Source of the DNA: an uncultured Erysipelotrichaceae bacterium
Lineage (GTDB): Bacteria; Bacillota_I; Bacilli_A; RFN20; CAG-288
Reading direction: 5' to 3'
Assembly (NCBI GenBank): GCA_902773085.1
Contig: CACYDF010000095.1
Location: 1 to 33,135 of the forward strand
DNA length: 33,135 nt
The translations under genes and the position numbers were made by a program. Under the pieces are notes generated by a model, which made no database searches, was not told the origin of the DNA, and worked only from the letters and a program-made list of their open reading frames with translations. This document shows, in pieces, positions 1 through 7,891 of this stretch (positions are counted from its first letter, which is position 1; every line of letters begins with the position of its first letter).

Positions 1-32
1 AACGTAGATTTGGTAAAATAAGTAGTCGATAA
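1..32 (+). CDS. uppS: Isoprenyl (undecaprenyl diphosphate) synthase, C-terminal tail only
   Basis: Only the last ten codons are inside the window. Read from position 3 they give RRFGKISSR and a TAA stop at 30-32. The RRFG ending is the usual C-terminal signature of cis-prenyltransferases of the UppS family. The next gene is cdsA, starting three bases after the stop, and uppS-cdsA-dxr-rseP is a widespread gene order in Firmicutes. UppS makes the C55 lipid carrier for cell-wall synthesis. The call rests on a very short peptide plus context; extending the contig upstream would settle it. Confidence 0.7.
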   Translation, partial: RRFGKISSR

Positions 33-35
33 AAT

Positions 36-1133
36 ATGTCAGTAAATAAGATTTCAAGTGCTCAACGCCAAGATTCAAAAATAAGAGTTTTAACTTCGAT
101 CGCTTTAATCGGAGCTATTATTCCTACTACTTTATTTGGTGGCTATTTTTTCTTATTTCTGATTATCTTCCTTTGCTTTTTTGGTACAAAAGAAATATTA
201 GAAGTTCCTGGAAAAACTAAATATACTCCTGTTACAAAAGTAGTAGTTTTTCTTTTTGTTTTTTCATTTATTTTTTGGACAATTATTAAGGCCAGTTTAA
301 TTAACGAAGAAGTCTTTTCTCGAGCAAGTATTGCTCTATCAGAAATGAGTGTTTCTCTTCTTGCTATAATGCTATATTTCTTCATCTTATTTTTTATTGC
401 TATTGTTGATAAAAGAGTCCAGTTAATTGATGTTACTTTTCTATTTACTTCTGGACTAATTTTGGCTCTAGGATTTCAGTCAATGTTATACCTAAGATTG
501 TTCCCAAATAGTGCAGGTTTAGATTTCCTTTCCAATACTAAAGTTTCTACTTCTTTTGGTGAAACAACATACGGAAATTATTTTAAAGATTATTATGCTT
601 CAGTTGTCGGATCAAAGGGCCAAGATTTAGCAAGTTCAGTCTTACTTGGATTTACATTTATTGGAGTATGGATGAGTGATGTTGGAGCTTACTTTACTGG
701 TATGCTTTTTGGTAAACATCGAATGAATCCAAGAATCTCTCCACATAAGACTTGGGAAGGCTTTTTTGGTGGAATAATTGTATCAGTAATTTTTTCTATT
801 TCTGCTGCTGCAATAATGGAATTTGCTTTTAAACTACCTCTAATTCCTGGCCTTGTTCAATTTAGTTATTCTCCACTTCTTGCTAAGATGCATGTCTTTG
901 GTGGATATAGTTTTATTAATATAATTCTTCTTGCTTTATTAATGCCTACTGTCGGTGCATTAGGAGGCCTTGCATTCTCCTTAATTAAAAGAACTTATGG
1001 CATTAAAGATTTTGGAAAAATATTCCCTGGACATGGTGGAGTTATTGATCGATTTGACTCTGTCTTATTCTCTTCTATTGCTATGTCAATTCTAATTCAA
1101 TTTTCTGCAAATGGCTGGAGCTTTTTAGTGTGA
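36..1133 (+). CDS. cdsA: Phosphatidate cytidylyltransferase
   Basis: This integral membrane enzyme makes CDP-diacylglycerol from phosphatidic acid and CTP, the branch point for phosphatidylglycerol and cardiolipin. The family signature is complete near the C-terminus (about residues 315-342): SLIKR, then KDFGKIFPGHGG and DRFDS, which carries the conserved metal-binding aspartates. Several hydrophobic segments span the rest. At 365 residues it is longer than the usual 260-305, because of an N-terminal and loop extension. The ATG lies three bases after the uppS stop, and the stop overlaps the dxr GTG start by four bases (GTGA), so expression is probably translationally coupled. Confidence 0.95.
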   Translation: MSVNKISSAQRQDSKIRVLTSIALIGAIIPTTLFGGYFFLFLIIFLCFFGTKEILEVPGKTKYTPVTKVVVFLFVFSFIFWTIIKASLINEEVFSRASIALSEMSVSLLAIMLYFFILFFIAIVDKRVQLIDVTFLFTSGLILALGFQSMLYLRLFPNSAGLDFLSNTKVSTSFGETTYGNYFKDYYASVVGSKGQDLASSVLLGFTFIGVWMSDVGAYFTGMLFGKHRMNPRISPHKTWEGFFGGIIVSVIFSISAAAIMEFAFKLPLIPGLVQFSYSPLLAKMHVFGGYSFINIILLALLMPTVGALGGLAFSLIKRTYGIKDFGKIFPGHGGVIDRFDSVLFSSIAMSILIQFSANGWSFLV

Positions 1134-2308
1134 AAGATTTAGTCCTTCTTGGTGCTACTGGTTCTATTGGTAGACAGGCTTTAGACATATTAAAATATTC
1201 ATATGAATACGATTTAGTCGGGTTAACATTTTCTTCTAATTATAACAAGATTGAAGAATATTTACTCTATTTTCCTAATCTAAAATATGTCGGAATCATT
1301 GATGAAAATGCTGGAAAAGAATTTCAAAATAAGTATAAAAATTATAAAGTAATTATCGGAAAAGATGCTAATATAAAAATACTTGAATTAAATAAAGAAT
1401 CAGTTGTTTTAAATTCTATTTTAGGTAATGATGGATTAGTGCCAACACTAGTGGCACTAAAGCAAAATCAAGTACTGCTTTTATCAAATAAAGAATCGCT
1501 TGTTATTGGTTCTTATTTAGTTAATCCTATTAGAAAAAAATCTAAATCTAAAATATATCCAATCGATTCTGAACATGTTGGTTTGTATAAATTACTTAAT
1601 CAAATAAAAGAAGAAAAAAGGAACAAAAAAGATATTGAATCTTATGTCATTACAGCTAGTGGTGGTGCACTAAGAGATAAAGAAAAAAGAGACTTAAAAA
1701 ATGTAAAACCTGAAGAAGTTTTATCTCATCCCACTTGGAATATGGGAAATAAAATAACCATCGATTCTGCAACATTAATTAACAAAGCATATGAAGTAAT
1801 TGAAGCTAGTGTTTTATTTAATATTCCTATTAAAAAAATTAAGCCACTAATATGTCGAAGTTCTCTAATTCATGCATCAATTATTTTTAAAGATAAAAGT
1901 CAAATATTTGAACTTTCTCCTGTTGATATGAAAGTTGCAATTTCTTTTGCTTTATCTTTTGGAAAAACTAAGGCTCATAAGATTAATTTTGATGAAGAAA
2001 AAATGCTTAAAGAAAACACTTTAGAAGAGATAGATTTTTCTTTTTATCCTTGCTTTAAACTTACTCTAAATATGTATAAAAAATTTGGTAATGTTGGTAT
2101 GATTTTTTTCAATGCTTTAGATACTAAATTGATCGATGAATTTATTGCGAATAATATTCCTTTTACTGATATATATTTAGGACTAAAATATTTGTATTTA
2201 AACTTCAATATTAAGGAAGAATTAACTGAAGAAAATATTGATAAAATTTCAACTGATGCAATTAAATATGCAAACAAAATAATAGCAAATAAGGAATATA
2301 AAAAATGA
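1130..2308 (+). CDS. dxr: 1-deoxy-D-xylulose 5-phosphate reductoisomerase
   Basis: Dxr is the NADPH-dependent second enzyme of the MEP isoprenoid pathway, converting DXP to MEP in the cytoplasm. It probably feeds the UppS step encoded upstream. Residues 8-14 (GATGSIG) form the nucleotide-binding loop. SNKES lies at 119-123. The metal ligands appear as D146, E148 and E225 within PIDSEH and EVIEA. ASGGALRD (176-183) and HPTWNMG complete the family hallmarks. The 392-residue length is normal. The start is GTG at 1130, chosen because it places the dinucleotide fold at the very N-terminus; it overlaps cdsA by four bases. The 3' end overlaps rseP as ATGA. Confidence 0.97.
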   Translation: MKDLVLLGATGSIGRQALDILKYSYEYDLVGLTFSSNYNKIEEYLLYFPNLKYVGIIDENAGKEFQNKYKNYKVIIGKDANIKILELNKESVVLNSILGNDGLVPTLVALKQNQVLLLSNKESLVIGSYLVNPIRKKSKSKIYPIDSEHVGLYKLLNQIKEEKRNKKDIESYVITASGGALRDKEKRDLKNVKPEEVLSHPTWNMGNKITIDSATLINKAYEVIEASVLFNIPIKKIKPLICRSSLIHASIIFKDKSQIFELSPVDMKVAISFALSFGKTKAHKINFDEEKMLKENTLEEIDFSFYPCFKLTLNMYKKFGNVGMIFFNALDTKLIDEFIANNIPFTDIYLGLKYLYLNFNIKEELTEENIDKISTDAIKYANKIIANKEYKK

Positions 2309-3657
2309 CTTTCTTATATGTCCTGCTTTTTTTAGTTTTGCTATCCATTGTTGTCTCTTTGCATGAACTAGGTCACTATTCCATTGCAAGTATATTCAAT
2401 GTCTACTGCGCAGAATTTTCAATTGGTTTTGGACCAAAAATTTTTAGAAAAAGATTTAAATATAAAAGAAAAAAACCTTTATTTAACTCTCCAAATATTG
2501 AACCTGAAAGAATCTTACCTTGTCGAAATCCAAACTATGAATATATTCAATCAGAGACTTATTTTTCTGTAGGTGTCATTCCTCTTGGTGGATATGTATT
2601 AATGGCCGGAGAACAAAATATAGATTTGTTAAATAAAGAAATTCCTGTTGAAAGAACTATTGAAGGAATTAATCATTTAAAACAAATAATGATTTTTTTA
2701 GCAGGAGTATTTACTAACTTTCTTTTAGCTCTTGTTCTTTTATTTGTTAATTATTCTTCTGTTAAACAAGTAATATCCTTAGGTGATAAATCTAATGAAG
2801 TTATGGTTAGTGAATCATCCTTAATAAGTGAAAAAGGTATTTCTTCTTATGATCGAATCTTATATGCATATCAAGAATATCATAATCTAGAGGGTTCTTC
2901 AGATATCTTTTATTTTCCTCAAAACGGATATGGAGAAAAACTAGATAAATATTTAACATATAAAGAAGGAACTTCTTATCTTTCCCCAACTTGCGTGTCT
3001 TATGCAGTTCAAGATTGTTTCTTATATAAATATTATTCTTCACTTGATTCTAGTCATTATTCATATCCAGAAGAAATTAAAAATTATTCAGTTAAATATG
3101 ATTCATATCGATTAGTCCATATAAAGTATCAAAAACAAAATAGTGATGATATTTTAGAAACATCCATTAAATGTTTAACTCAAGAAACACAAGTTGGAAA
3201 TGAAAAGATTAAATCTTTTCAACTCCTTGGTATTTCTCCTTTAACTAAAGAAGAAAGACTCGGAATAAAACAAGCTTTTATTACAACTGGTTCTCAGTTT
3301 GGTAATCTTTTTACTTCATTATATAAAGGACTTTTTTCAATCTTTACCCCAACAGGTTGGAAACAAACTGGAGGAATCATAGCAGTTTATCAAGTAACAA
3401 CAGATGCTTTTAAATCTAGTGATATAAGTTACTTCTTATTAATCTGGGCATATATATCTATTAATCTTGGTTGCTTTAATCTTCTTCCATTTCCCGGACT
3501 TGATGGATGGCAATGTTTTATTGCTTTAACTGAAACAGTAACACGAAGAAAAATATCTTTAAAAGTTAGAGGAATAATTAATGCCATTGGTTTAATCTTA
3601 TTATTTGCTTTTGCTGGACTACTAATTGTTAAAGATATAATTAGGTTTATTATTTAA
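2305..3657 (+). CDS. rseP: RseP/RasP-type site-2 intramembrane zinc metalloprotease
   Basis: This membrane protease cuts transmembrane segments of anti-sigma factors and leftover signal peptides. The zinc site HELGH is at residues 20-24 in the first membrane helix, and the third ligand motif NLLPFPGLDG at 392-401 supplies D400. GFGPKIF (41-47) and FLAGVFTNFLLA (about 131-142) are typical of the family. The region between helices (about 150-310) is tyrosine-rich and I could not recognise a standard PDZ core, so the periplasmic-type sensor part is diverged. The ATG overlaps the dxr stop by four bases. In many Firmicutes proS and polC follow; here the operon ends and an accessory stretch begins. 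Confidence 0.93.
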   Translation: MTFLYVLLFLVLLSIVVSLHELGHYSIASIFNVYCAEFSIGFGPKIFRKRFKYKRKKPLFNSPNIEPERILPCRNPNYEYIQSETYFSVGVIPLGGYVLMAGEQNIDLLNKEIPVERTIEGINHLKQIMIFLAGVFTNFLLALVLLFVNYSSVKQVISLGDKSNEVMVSESSLISEKGISSYDRILYAYQEYHNLEGSSDIFYFPQNGYGEKLDKYLTYKEGTSYLSPTCVSYAVQDCFLYKYYSSLDSSHYSYPEEIKNYSVKYDSYRLVHIKYQKQNSDDILETSIKCLTQETQVGNEKIKSFQLLGISPLTKEERLGIKQAFITTGSQFGNLFTSLYKGLFSIFTPTGWKQTGGIIAVYQVTTDAFKSSDISYFLLIWAYISINLGCFNLLPFPGLDGWQCFIALTETVTRRKISLKVRGIINAIGLILLFAFAGLLIVKDIIRFII

Positions 3658-3715
3658 AGCTTTATTGTACTTTAAAATTACTAAATATCTAAACTAAAAA
3701 CTATGTACTTATATT

Positions 3716-3888
3716 AGAGTGTCTCAAAAAGTATAGTTTTTGGCACAAGTTGTTTTAAATAAAAAAAGGCGTGCAATATTGATAAAACTATACAAAAATC
3801 GTATAATTTAGAACGAAAAATAGGAGTACCAAAAACTATAAGTTTTGGAACTTTTTATTTAATTCTACTTTTTGGCGAGTCATTCTCT
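3716..3888. mobile_element. MITE-like or IS-relic element with imperfect terminal inverted repeats
   Basis: The left end reads AGAGTGTCTCAAAAAGTA and runs straight on into TAGTTTTTGGCAC (3716-3746). Read inward on the opposite strand from 3888, the right end gives AGAGAATGACTCGCC, then AAAAAGTA, a spacer of about 28 bases, then TATAGTTTTTGGTAC. The shared blocks are AGAG, TG(T/A)CTC, AAAAAGTA and the 12-base TATAGTTTTTGG, with indels between them. No transposase frame lies inside, and flanking bases (ATATT and TAATT) do not form a clear target duplication. A decayed non-autonomous element is the best explanation; a chance AT-rich match is not excluded. Confidence 0.4.
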
Positions 3889-3889
3889 T

Positions 3890-3916
3890 AATTGGTTATT
3901 TACAAAATAACTAATT
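3890..3916. promoter_or_regulatory. 12-bp dyad upstream of the XRE gene, candidate operator
   Basis: AATTGGTTATTT, loop ACA, AAATAACTAATT: twelve positions pair, with one G-T mismatch that would be a wobble in RNA. It ends 31 bases before the ATG of the XRE-family gene and just before its Shine-Dalgarno AGGAGGAG. XRE regulators commonly repress their own promoters through such dyads, so autoregulation is the inferred role. No T-run follows, which argues against a terminator. Confidence 0.45.
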
Positions 3917-3947
3917 AAAAATATTATTTCTAGGAGGAGATATTATT

Positions 3948-4886
3948 ATGACTTTTGGAGAGAAGTTAAAACAATTGCGTACTGAGAAAGGTATTACACA
4001 AAATGATTTGGCAGAAAAACTCTATGTTACCTTTCAAACAGTTAGCAAGTGGGAAAATGATGTAAATCAACCAGATATTCCAACCTTAAAAAAGATTGCT
4101 CTTTTTTTTAATTGCTCAATTGATTATCTTCTTGATATTGATTCCAAAAGTAATAATCAGAGTGATAAAGTAAAATGTTCTCTTTGTAATAAAGAAATTC
4201 TCCCTAATGAAAACAAACACAAGATAGCAAGAAATAATCCTGATGGAAGTGAAATGACACTAGTTTTATGTGATTCTTGTTATAGTAAGACACATAATCA
4301 AAATAACCAATCACAACAATCAATAAATATCTTTCCTATTGGATTTCAAAATAAATCTCAAGAAACTAAATCATATTCTCAAGAAAACAAATCTAAGTTA
4401 AATCCAATTGAACCGACAATTAATAAACCAAAGGAAGAGAAATTAGTCCCTGAAGTAAAAGGAAAACATAGACTTTCTAATAGGGATGATAAAGTTCCTC
4501 TAATTTGGAGTATTGTTCTTGGTATTATTGCATTAATAGTAGTAATTGTTGTTAGTGCAGTCACTAGTAATTTTTCAGGTGCAACTATTGGTGTTGCTCT
4601 AGGTGTAGGATACACTACTACAGCAACAATATATTGTATATTCTCAGCATCATATATAAGTGATGTGTTTTTAGAAATATCAAGTTGGACTATTAAATTT
4701 CCTGGGTTAATTTTTTCTTGGGATTTAGAAGGTTTTGCTTGGCTTATAGGTATGAAAATACTTTTTGCAGTTCTTGGCTTCTTAGCTGGAGTTGCAGTGA
4801 CTGTACTTGCTATTGCAGTTTCAGCCTTTTTATCTATATTTTCTTTTATACCAGTGTTGATATCAAATCGAAGAAATTCATTTTAA
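3948..4886 (+). CDS. XRE-family HTH / zinc-ribbon / membrane protein
   Basis: Three parts are visible in 312 residues. Residues 1-62 are a classic XRE (Cro/CI) helix-turn-helix, with the recognition region FQTVSKWENDVNQPDIPTL. Residues 77-111 carry CxxC and CxxC pairs (C77, C80, C108, C111) spaced by 27, like a zinc ribbon. After a polar linker rich in Q, N and K, residues 185-306 are strongly hydrophobic and form about four membrane segments, ending in RRN. It should therefore be a DNA-binding protein held at the membrane, or one that senses something there. Strong Shine-Dalgarno AGGAGGAG precedes the ATG. A lipoprotein gene follows after 26 bases and is probably co-transcribed. Ligand and targets are unknown. 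Confidence 0.85.
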   Translation: MTFGEKLKQLRTEKGITQNDLAEKLYVTFQTVSKWENDVNQPDIPTLKKIALFFNCSIDYLLDIDSKSNNQSDKVKCSLCNKEILPNENKHKIARNNPDGSEMTLVLCDSCYSKTHNQNNQSQQSINIFPIGFQNKSQETKSYSQENKSKLNPIEPTINKPKEEKLVPEVKGKHRLSNRDDKVPLIWSIVLGIIALIVVIVVSAVTSNFSGATIGVALGVGYTTTATIYCIFSASYISDVFLEISSWTIKFPGLIFSWDLEGFAWLIGMKILFAVLGFLAGVAVTVLAIAVSAFLSIFSFIPVLISNRRNSF

Positions 4887-4912
4887 TAAGTTTTATATAG
4901 GAGGGAAATGAA

Positions 4913-6502
4913 ATGAAAAAAACTTTATTATTAACCGCATTATTTGCTCTTACTTCTTTTGCAGCCTGTTCAAATGGTGAGACAGCTGAGACCAGTAAAA
5001 AAGAAGTGTTGCCTACTGCAGCACAATTAGTTAAGGCACGACAAAGATCTTCAACGACAGTTGATAGTCAGGGATATGATTTTAATTTACAACTAGTTGC
5101 CGATGCTTCTTTTGCTGGTTTAAGTAAAACACTAACTGGTAACTACAACTGCCAGTTTAGGAAAAAAACAAGTGATAATACGTTAAACTTTAAACGTACA
5201 ACAAGTGGAGATTTACTTTTTGATTCAACTAAATACATTATTTGCAAAGGTGATAGTAAGATTGCTTTAAAGTATAATGACGAAGGTGAATTTAAAAAGA
5301 GCTCTGTTGCTCAAAATGATATTGATGTAGATTTACTTAATCTTCCTTTTGAAAAATTCATGGATTCATTACAGGATTCTGATATATCAAGCGTTGAAAC
5401 AAATGATAAATCAGGATATAAATATAAATCAAGAGTTAAACTAAGTTCAGAAAACAAATATTTAGAGCCTGTTCTTTCTCTTATTGGTAGTATGGGACCT
5501 AAGATTAAAATTAAAGGTGCTGAGTTTGATAATCTTGCAAATGGTATTGATTTAAATTTCAATATGAACAGTGACTATTCATCTCTTGAAGGATTTTCTT
5601 TCTCCTTCAATCTAAAATTCCCGTTTGCTATTAAAGGTAAACAAGGTAATGCAGGATTTACTCTAACTTATTCTCAAAAACTTGCCTCTTCTGATATTTC
5701 TATTCCAGACGATTCAAATATTAAAATAAAAGAAAGTGAAATTACTCCTATTATTAACAAAATTAATAGTAGTATTGATGCATATAAAGCTAATAACACT
5801 TATTCACTAGGAATCGAAGCAAAAAACGAACTTGATCCTGCATGGAATAAACTTGCGATTAAGGATTCATATACTGCATTAATGTATAAAAATGGTGATG
5901 CTTTTAATCACTCTTATAAATATAAAACTCATACAGAAGAAGATGGAAAAGAAAACTTTAAATACATCATTGGTAATTTAACTGACAATACTGTTCATAA
6001 AGTTAAAGTAAAAACTTTAGCAAACGAAGATGTTGGCACAGTCTCTAACATTACAGCTAATTCTCAATATGAATATTTAACTAACAATTTTAAACTTAAT
6101 ATTTCAGATGTGGATTGCATTAAAGAAGAGAAAAAAGATACTAAGACTACATATACCCTATTTTTAAGTAACGCTGAAACTTATAACATTCAAAACAAGA
6201 TATTAGCTTATGTAAACTCTAATAATGAAGAAGGAGTAATTAAAGCCAACAACTATTTTGATAGTGCTGAAAATACTATCCGTAAATCTAAGTTTAATAT
6301 TACTTATGATGGGGATGAATTAAAAGAAATTATTTGCAAAACAAAATTATCGTATGCTCCAACTGATGGAGATTACATTGGTTACAATGTGACCTTAGAT
6401 AACATCCTTAAAGCTTCCTTTAACGAAAAATTAAATGCTGCAAGTAGTTATGAGAAAGCATCAAAGGCTACCCTTGTTGGTGGGTTAAAATATTTGCTCT
6501 AA
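4913..6502 (+). CDS. Large secreted lipoprotein of unknown function
   Basis: The N-terminus is a lipoprotein signal peptide: MKK, a hydrophobic stretch, then FAAC with the acylated cysteine at position 19 (Phe at -3 is slightly unusual). The mature 510 residues are polar, rich in Lys, Asn, Ser and alternating beta-like segments. The first part, about 60-280, looks like a LolA/LppX-type beta-rich lipid-binding or carrier fold, but this is only an impression. Shine-Dalgarno AGGAGGG sits eight bases before ATG 4913; an in-frame alternative is not evident. It follows the XRE/zinc-ribbon membrane gene by 26 bases. Its last 35 bases overlap the 3' end of a convergent recombinase gene, so its natural C-terminus may have been altered. 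Confidence 0.8.
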   Translation: MKKTLLLTALFALTSFAACSNGETAETSKKEVLPTAAQLVKARQRSSTTVDSQGYDFNLQLVADASFAGLSKTLTGNYNCQFRKKTSDNTLNFKRTTSGDLLFDSTKYIICKGDSKIALKYNDEGEFKKSSVAQNDIDVDLLNLPFEKFMDSLQDSDISSVETNDKSGYKYKSRVKLSSENKYLEPVLSLIGSMGPKIKIKGAEFDNLANGIDLNFNMNSDYSSLEGFSFSFNLKFPFAIKGKQGNAGFTLTYSQKLASSDISIPDDSNIKIKESEITPIINKINSSIDAYKANNTYSLGIEAKNELDPAWNKLAIKDSYTALMYKNGDAFNHSYKYKTHTEEDGKENFKYIIGNLTDNTVHKVKVKTLANEDVGTVSNITANSQYEYLTNNFKLNISDVDCIKEEKKDTKTTYTLFLSNAETYNIQNKILAYVNSNNEEGVIKANNYFDSAENTIRKSKFNITYDGDELKEIICKTKLSYAPTDGDYIGYNVTLDNILKASFNEKLNAASSYEKASKATLVGGLKYLL

Positions 6503-7100
6503 TTCTTTTCATCCTATACTCACTAACTAATCTAAAGAAAGAACTACGAGATATTCCAATTATATTAATAGCTTCTTTACTATTAATATTGTTACTAAAA
6601 TATTTCTTTAAAGTAATAAAGGTGTTAGATGGCAATTCCTTTTTTGGTCTACCGAATTTGACACCTTTTTCTTTTGCAATCCTGATTCCTTCTAATTGCC
6701 TTTCTTTAATATTATTTCTTTCATTTTCTGCAACAAAAGAAAGAACTTGTAAAACAATATCTGAAATAAACTTCCCTACTAAGTTTTTACCTTTAATTCT
6801 TGTATCAAGTAAAGGCATATCAAGAACTTTTATATCTGCACCAATTTTCTTAGTAATTCTAGACCATTCTTCTAAAATCATATGATAGTTTCTTCCTAGT
6901 CTATCAATTGATTTAACTATTAACAGATCATCTCTTTTTAATCTTCTAATTAATCGTTGATAGTTAGTCCTATCAAAATCTTTTCCTGATTCTTTATCAA
7001 TATAGATGAATCTTTCATCTATATCCAATTCTTTAATCTCTTCATATTGTCTATCAATATTTTGATTCTTTGTTGAGACTCTAATATAAGCATATGTCAT
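6468..7100 (-). CDS. Serine recombinase (resolvase/invertase family)
   Basis: Small serine recombinases cut and rejoin DNA through a serine-DNA intermediate to resolve cointegrates or invert segments. The catalytic block YIRVSTKNQ gives R7 and the nucleophile S9; IVKSIDRLGRNY supplies further active-site arginines. The E-helix and GRPK hinge (around 150) lead to a C-terminal helix-turn-helix (INIIGISRSSFFRLV) that binds the site. At 210 residues the protein is full length. A good Shine-Dalgarno (GGAGGA) precedes the ATG at 7100. It is alone, with no transposase nearby, convergent with and overlapping the lipoprotein gene by 35 bases. It could be a remnant of a transposon or a resident dimer resolvase; I favour a horizontally acquired gene. 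Confidence 0.93.
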   Translation of the reverse strand: MTYAYIRVSTKNQNIDRQYEEIKELDIDERFIYIDKESGKDFDRTNYQRLIRRLKRDDLLIVKSIDRLGRNYHMILEEWSRITKKIGADIKVLDMPLLDTRIKGKNLVGKFISDIVLQVLSFVAENERNNIKERQLEGIRIAKEKGVKFGRPKKELPSNTFITLKKYFSNNINSKEAINIIGISRSSFFRLVSEYRMKRIRANILTHQQG

Positions 7101-7266
7101 ATTTATTCCTCCATTAATAATATGTTTATTACAAAGAAATATTATGACAAGAAATTAAAAAAGTACCAAAGAATATATATTTATTACAGTCCATTATTAG
7201 ATTATGATTCTCAATTTAGATAATTATCAATACTGTTGTATAGTAATGCATTAATTTAATATATTT

Positions 7267-7330
7267 TGATGCAAATTATCTGCACTTTTACTTGAAAATT
7301 TGCATCATTTATAATATTATTAGTGCAGAT
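7267..7330. promoter_or_regulatory. Interlocked inverted repeats with four phased TGCA cores
   Basis: Arm A TGATGCAAATT (7267-7277) pairs with A' AATTTGCATCA (7297-7307). Arm B ATCTGCACT (7278-7286) pairs with B' AGTGCAGAT (7322-7330). Both matches are perfect, and the order is A-B-A'-B'. Each arm has a TGCA core, at 7270, 7281, 7301 and 7324, that is 11, 31 and 54 bases from the first, close to whole helical turns. A TATAAT box lies at 7310-7315. It sits between the recombinase and the decayed Fic gene, so it reads as a multi-site operator or, in RNA, a possible pseudoknot. Confidence 0.5.
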
Positions 7331-7349
7331 AGAAAATTAAATAACTGAT

Positions 7350-7743
7350 ATGAGAAACTTTGATTATTCATTCCTTAAAGACTTAAAAGTTCCTTCTAAT
7401 TTTTTAACATTGACTAGTATTATTTATTCTATAAAAAAAGAAGAAGAGCAAAGAAAAAAAGAGTATCCAAATATTTTTACTAATCTTCAAAAAATAGCAA
7501 TTATTCAATCTGTTAAAGAAAGGCAGTAATGCTATTGAAGGAATTATTACTAGTGATAAAAGGATTGAAAAAGTTGTTCTTTCTTCTATAATTACAATTT
7601 CTAAAAAACAAATTAAAGAACTATTACCAGATATTTCAATTTCAACAATTGAAAGAGTTTTATCTAATCTAATATCTGAAAACAAGATTTCTAAAATAGG
7701 TACTACAAATAAGGCTAGATACTTTAGAGTAAATAAAAAGTGA
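7350..7743 (+). pseudogene. Fic-family protein relic, frameshifted and lacking the catalytic core
   Basis: An opening frame from ATG 7350 encodes the N-terminal part of a Fic protein (MRNFDYSFLKDLKVPSN onward) and stops at 7527-7529. Removing one G from AAGGCAGT near 7522 restores SVKESSNAIEGI, the inhibitory-helix motif (S/T)xxxE(G/N) seen in N-terminally autoinhibited Fic enzymes. The restored frame then jumps from TSDKRIEKVV straight into a C-terminal winged-helix segment (LSSIITISKKQ, then STIERVLSNLI) and ends at 7743. The HPFxxGNGR AMPylation motif and about 200 residues around it are missing. Such enzymes transfer AMP from ATP to target proteins; this copy cannot. Single-base errors in assembly could explain the frameshift but not the deletion. 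Confidence 0.75.
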
Positions 7744-7822
7744 TTCGTTTAACAAAAGCATTTTTCAATAATAATCACTAATAGCAAAGCTAACAAAATA
7801 TTTATGTGAATTTTGAATAAAA

Positions 7823-7851
7823 TGTCAAGTTTTTATAAAATTTACTTGACA
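7823..7851. promoter_or_regulatory. Inverted repeat overlapping a -35 box before abiEi
   Basis: TGTCAAGT (7823-7830) and ACTTGACA (7844-7851) form a perfect 8-bp inverted repeat around an AT spacer that contains the palindrome TTTTATAAAA. The right arm contains TTGACA, a consensus -35. AbiEi antitoxins are known to autorepress by binding inverted repeats in their promoter, so this is a candidate operator. Confidence 0.5.
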
Positions 7852-7879
7852 AAATACTACATAGAAATAATAATATATT

Positions 7880-7885
7880 TAGAAT
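7880..7885 (+). promoter_or_regulatory. -10 box TAGAAT six bases before abiEi ATG
   Basis: TAGAAT is followed by exactly six bases and then ATG 7892, and no Shine-Dalgarno is present. This geometry predicts transcription starting at or next to the A of the start codon. An alternative -10 (TAATAT at 7871) would pair at 19 bases with TTGACA 7846 and leave a leader of about ten bases. Confidence 0.4.
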
Positions 7886-7891
7886 TTAATT

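Noticed and set aside
3658-3715. Terminator after rseP.
   Set aside because: No convincing GC stem with a T-run was found; only AT-rich sequence is present.
3829-3863. CCAAAAACT-ATA-AGTTTTGG hairpin with a following T-rich stretch as a terminator.
   Set aside because: The stem is AT-rich, has a bulge, the T run is interrupted, and the arm is better explained by the inverted-repeat element.
6589-6885. A plus-strand open frame inside the recombinase gene.
   Set aside because: It is the antisense shadow of a clearly conserved serine recombinase.
7404-7685. A minus-strand open frame of 93 codons over the Fic relic.
   Set aside because: It has no ribosome site and unlikely composition, and the plus strand explains the sequence as Fic.
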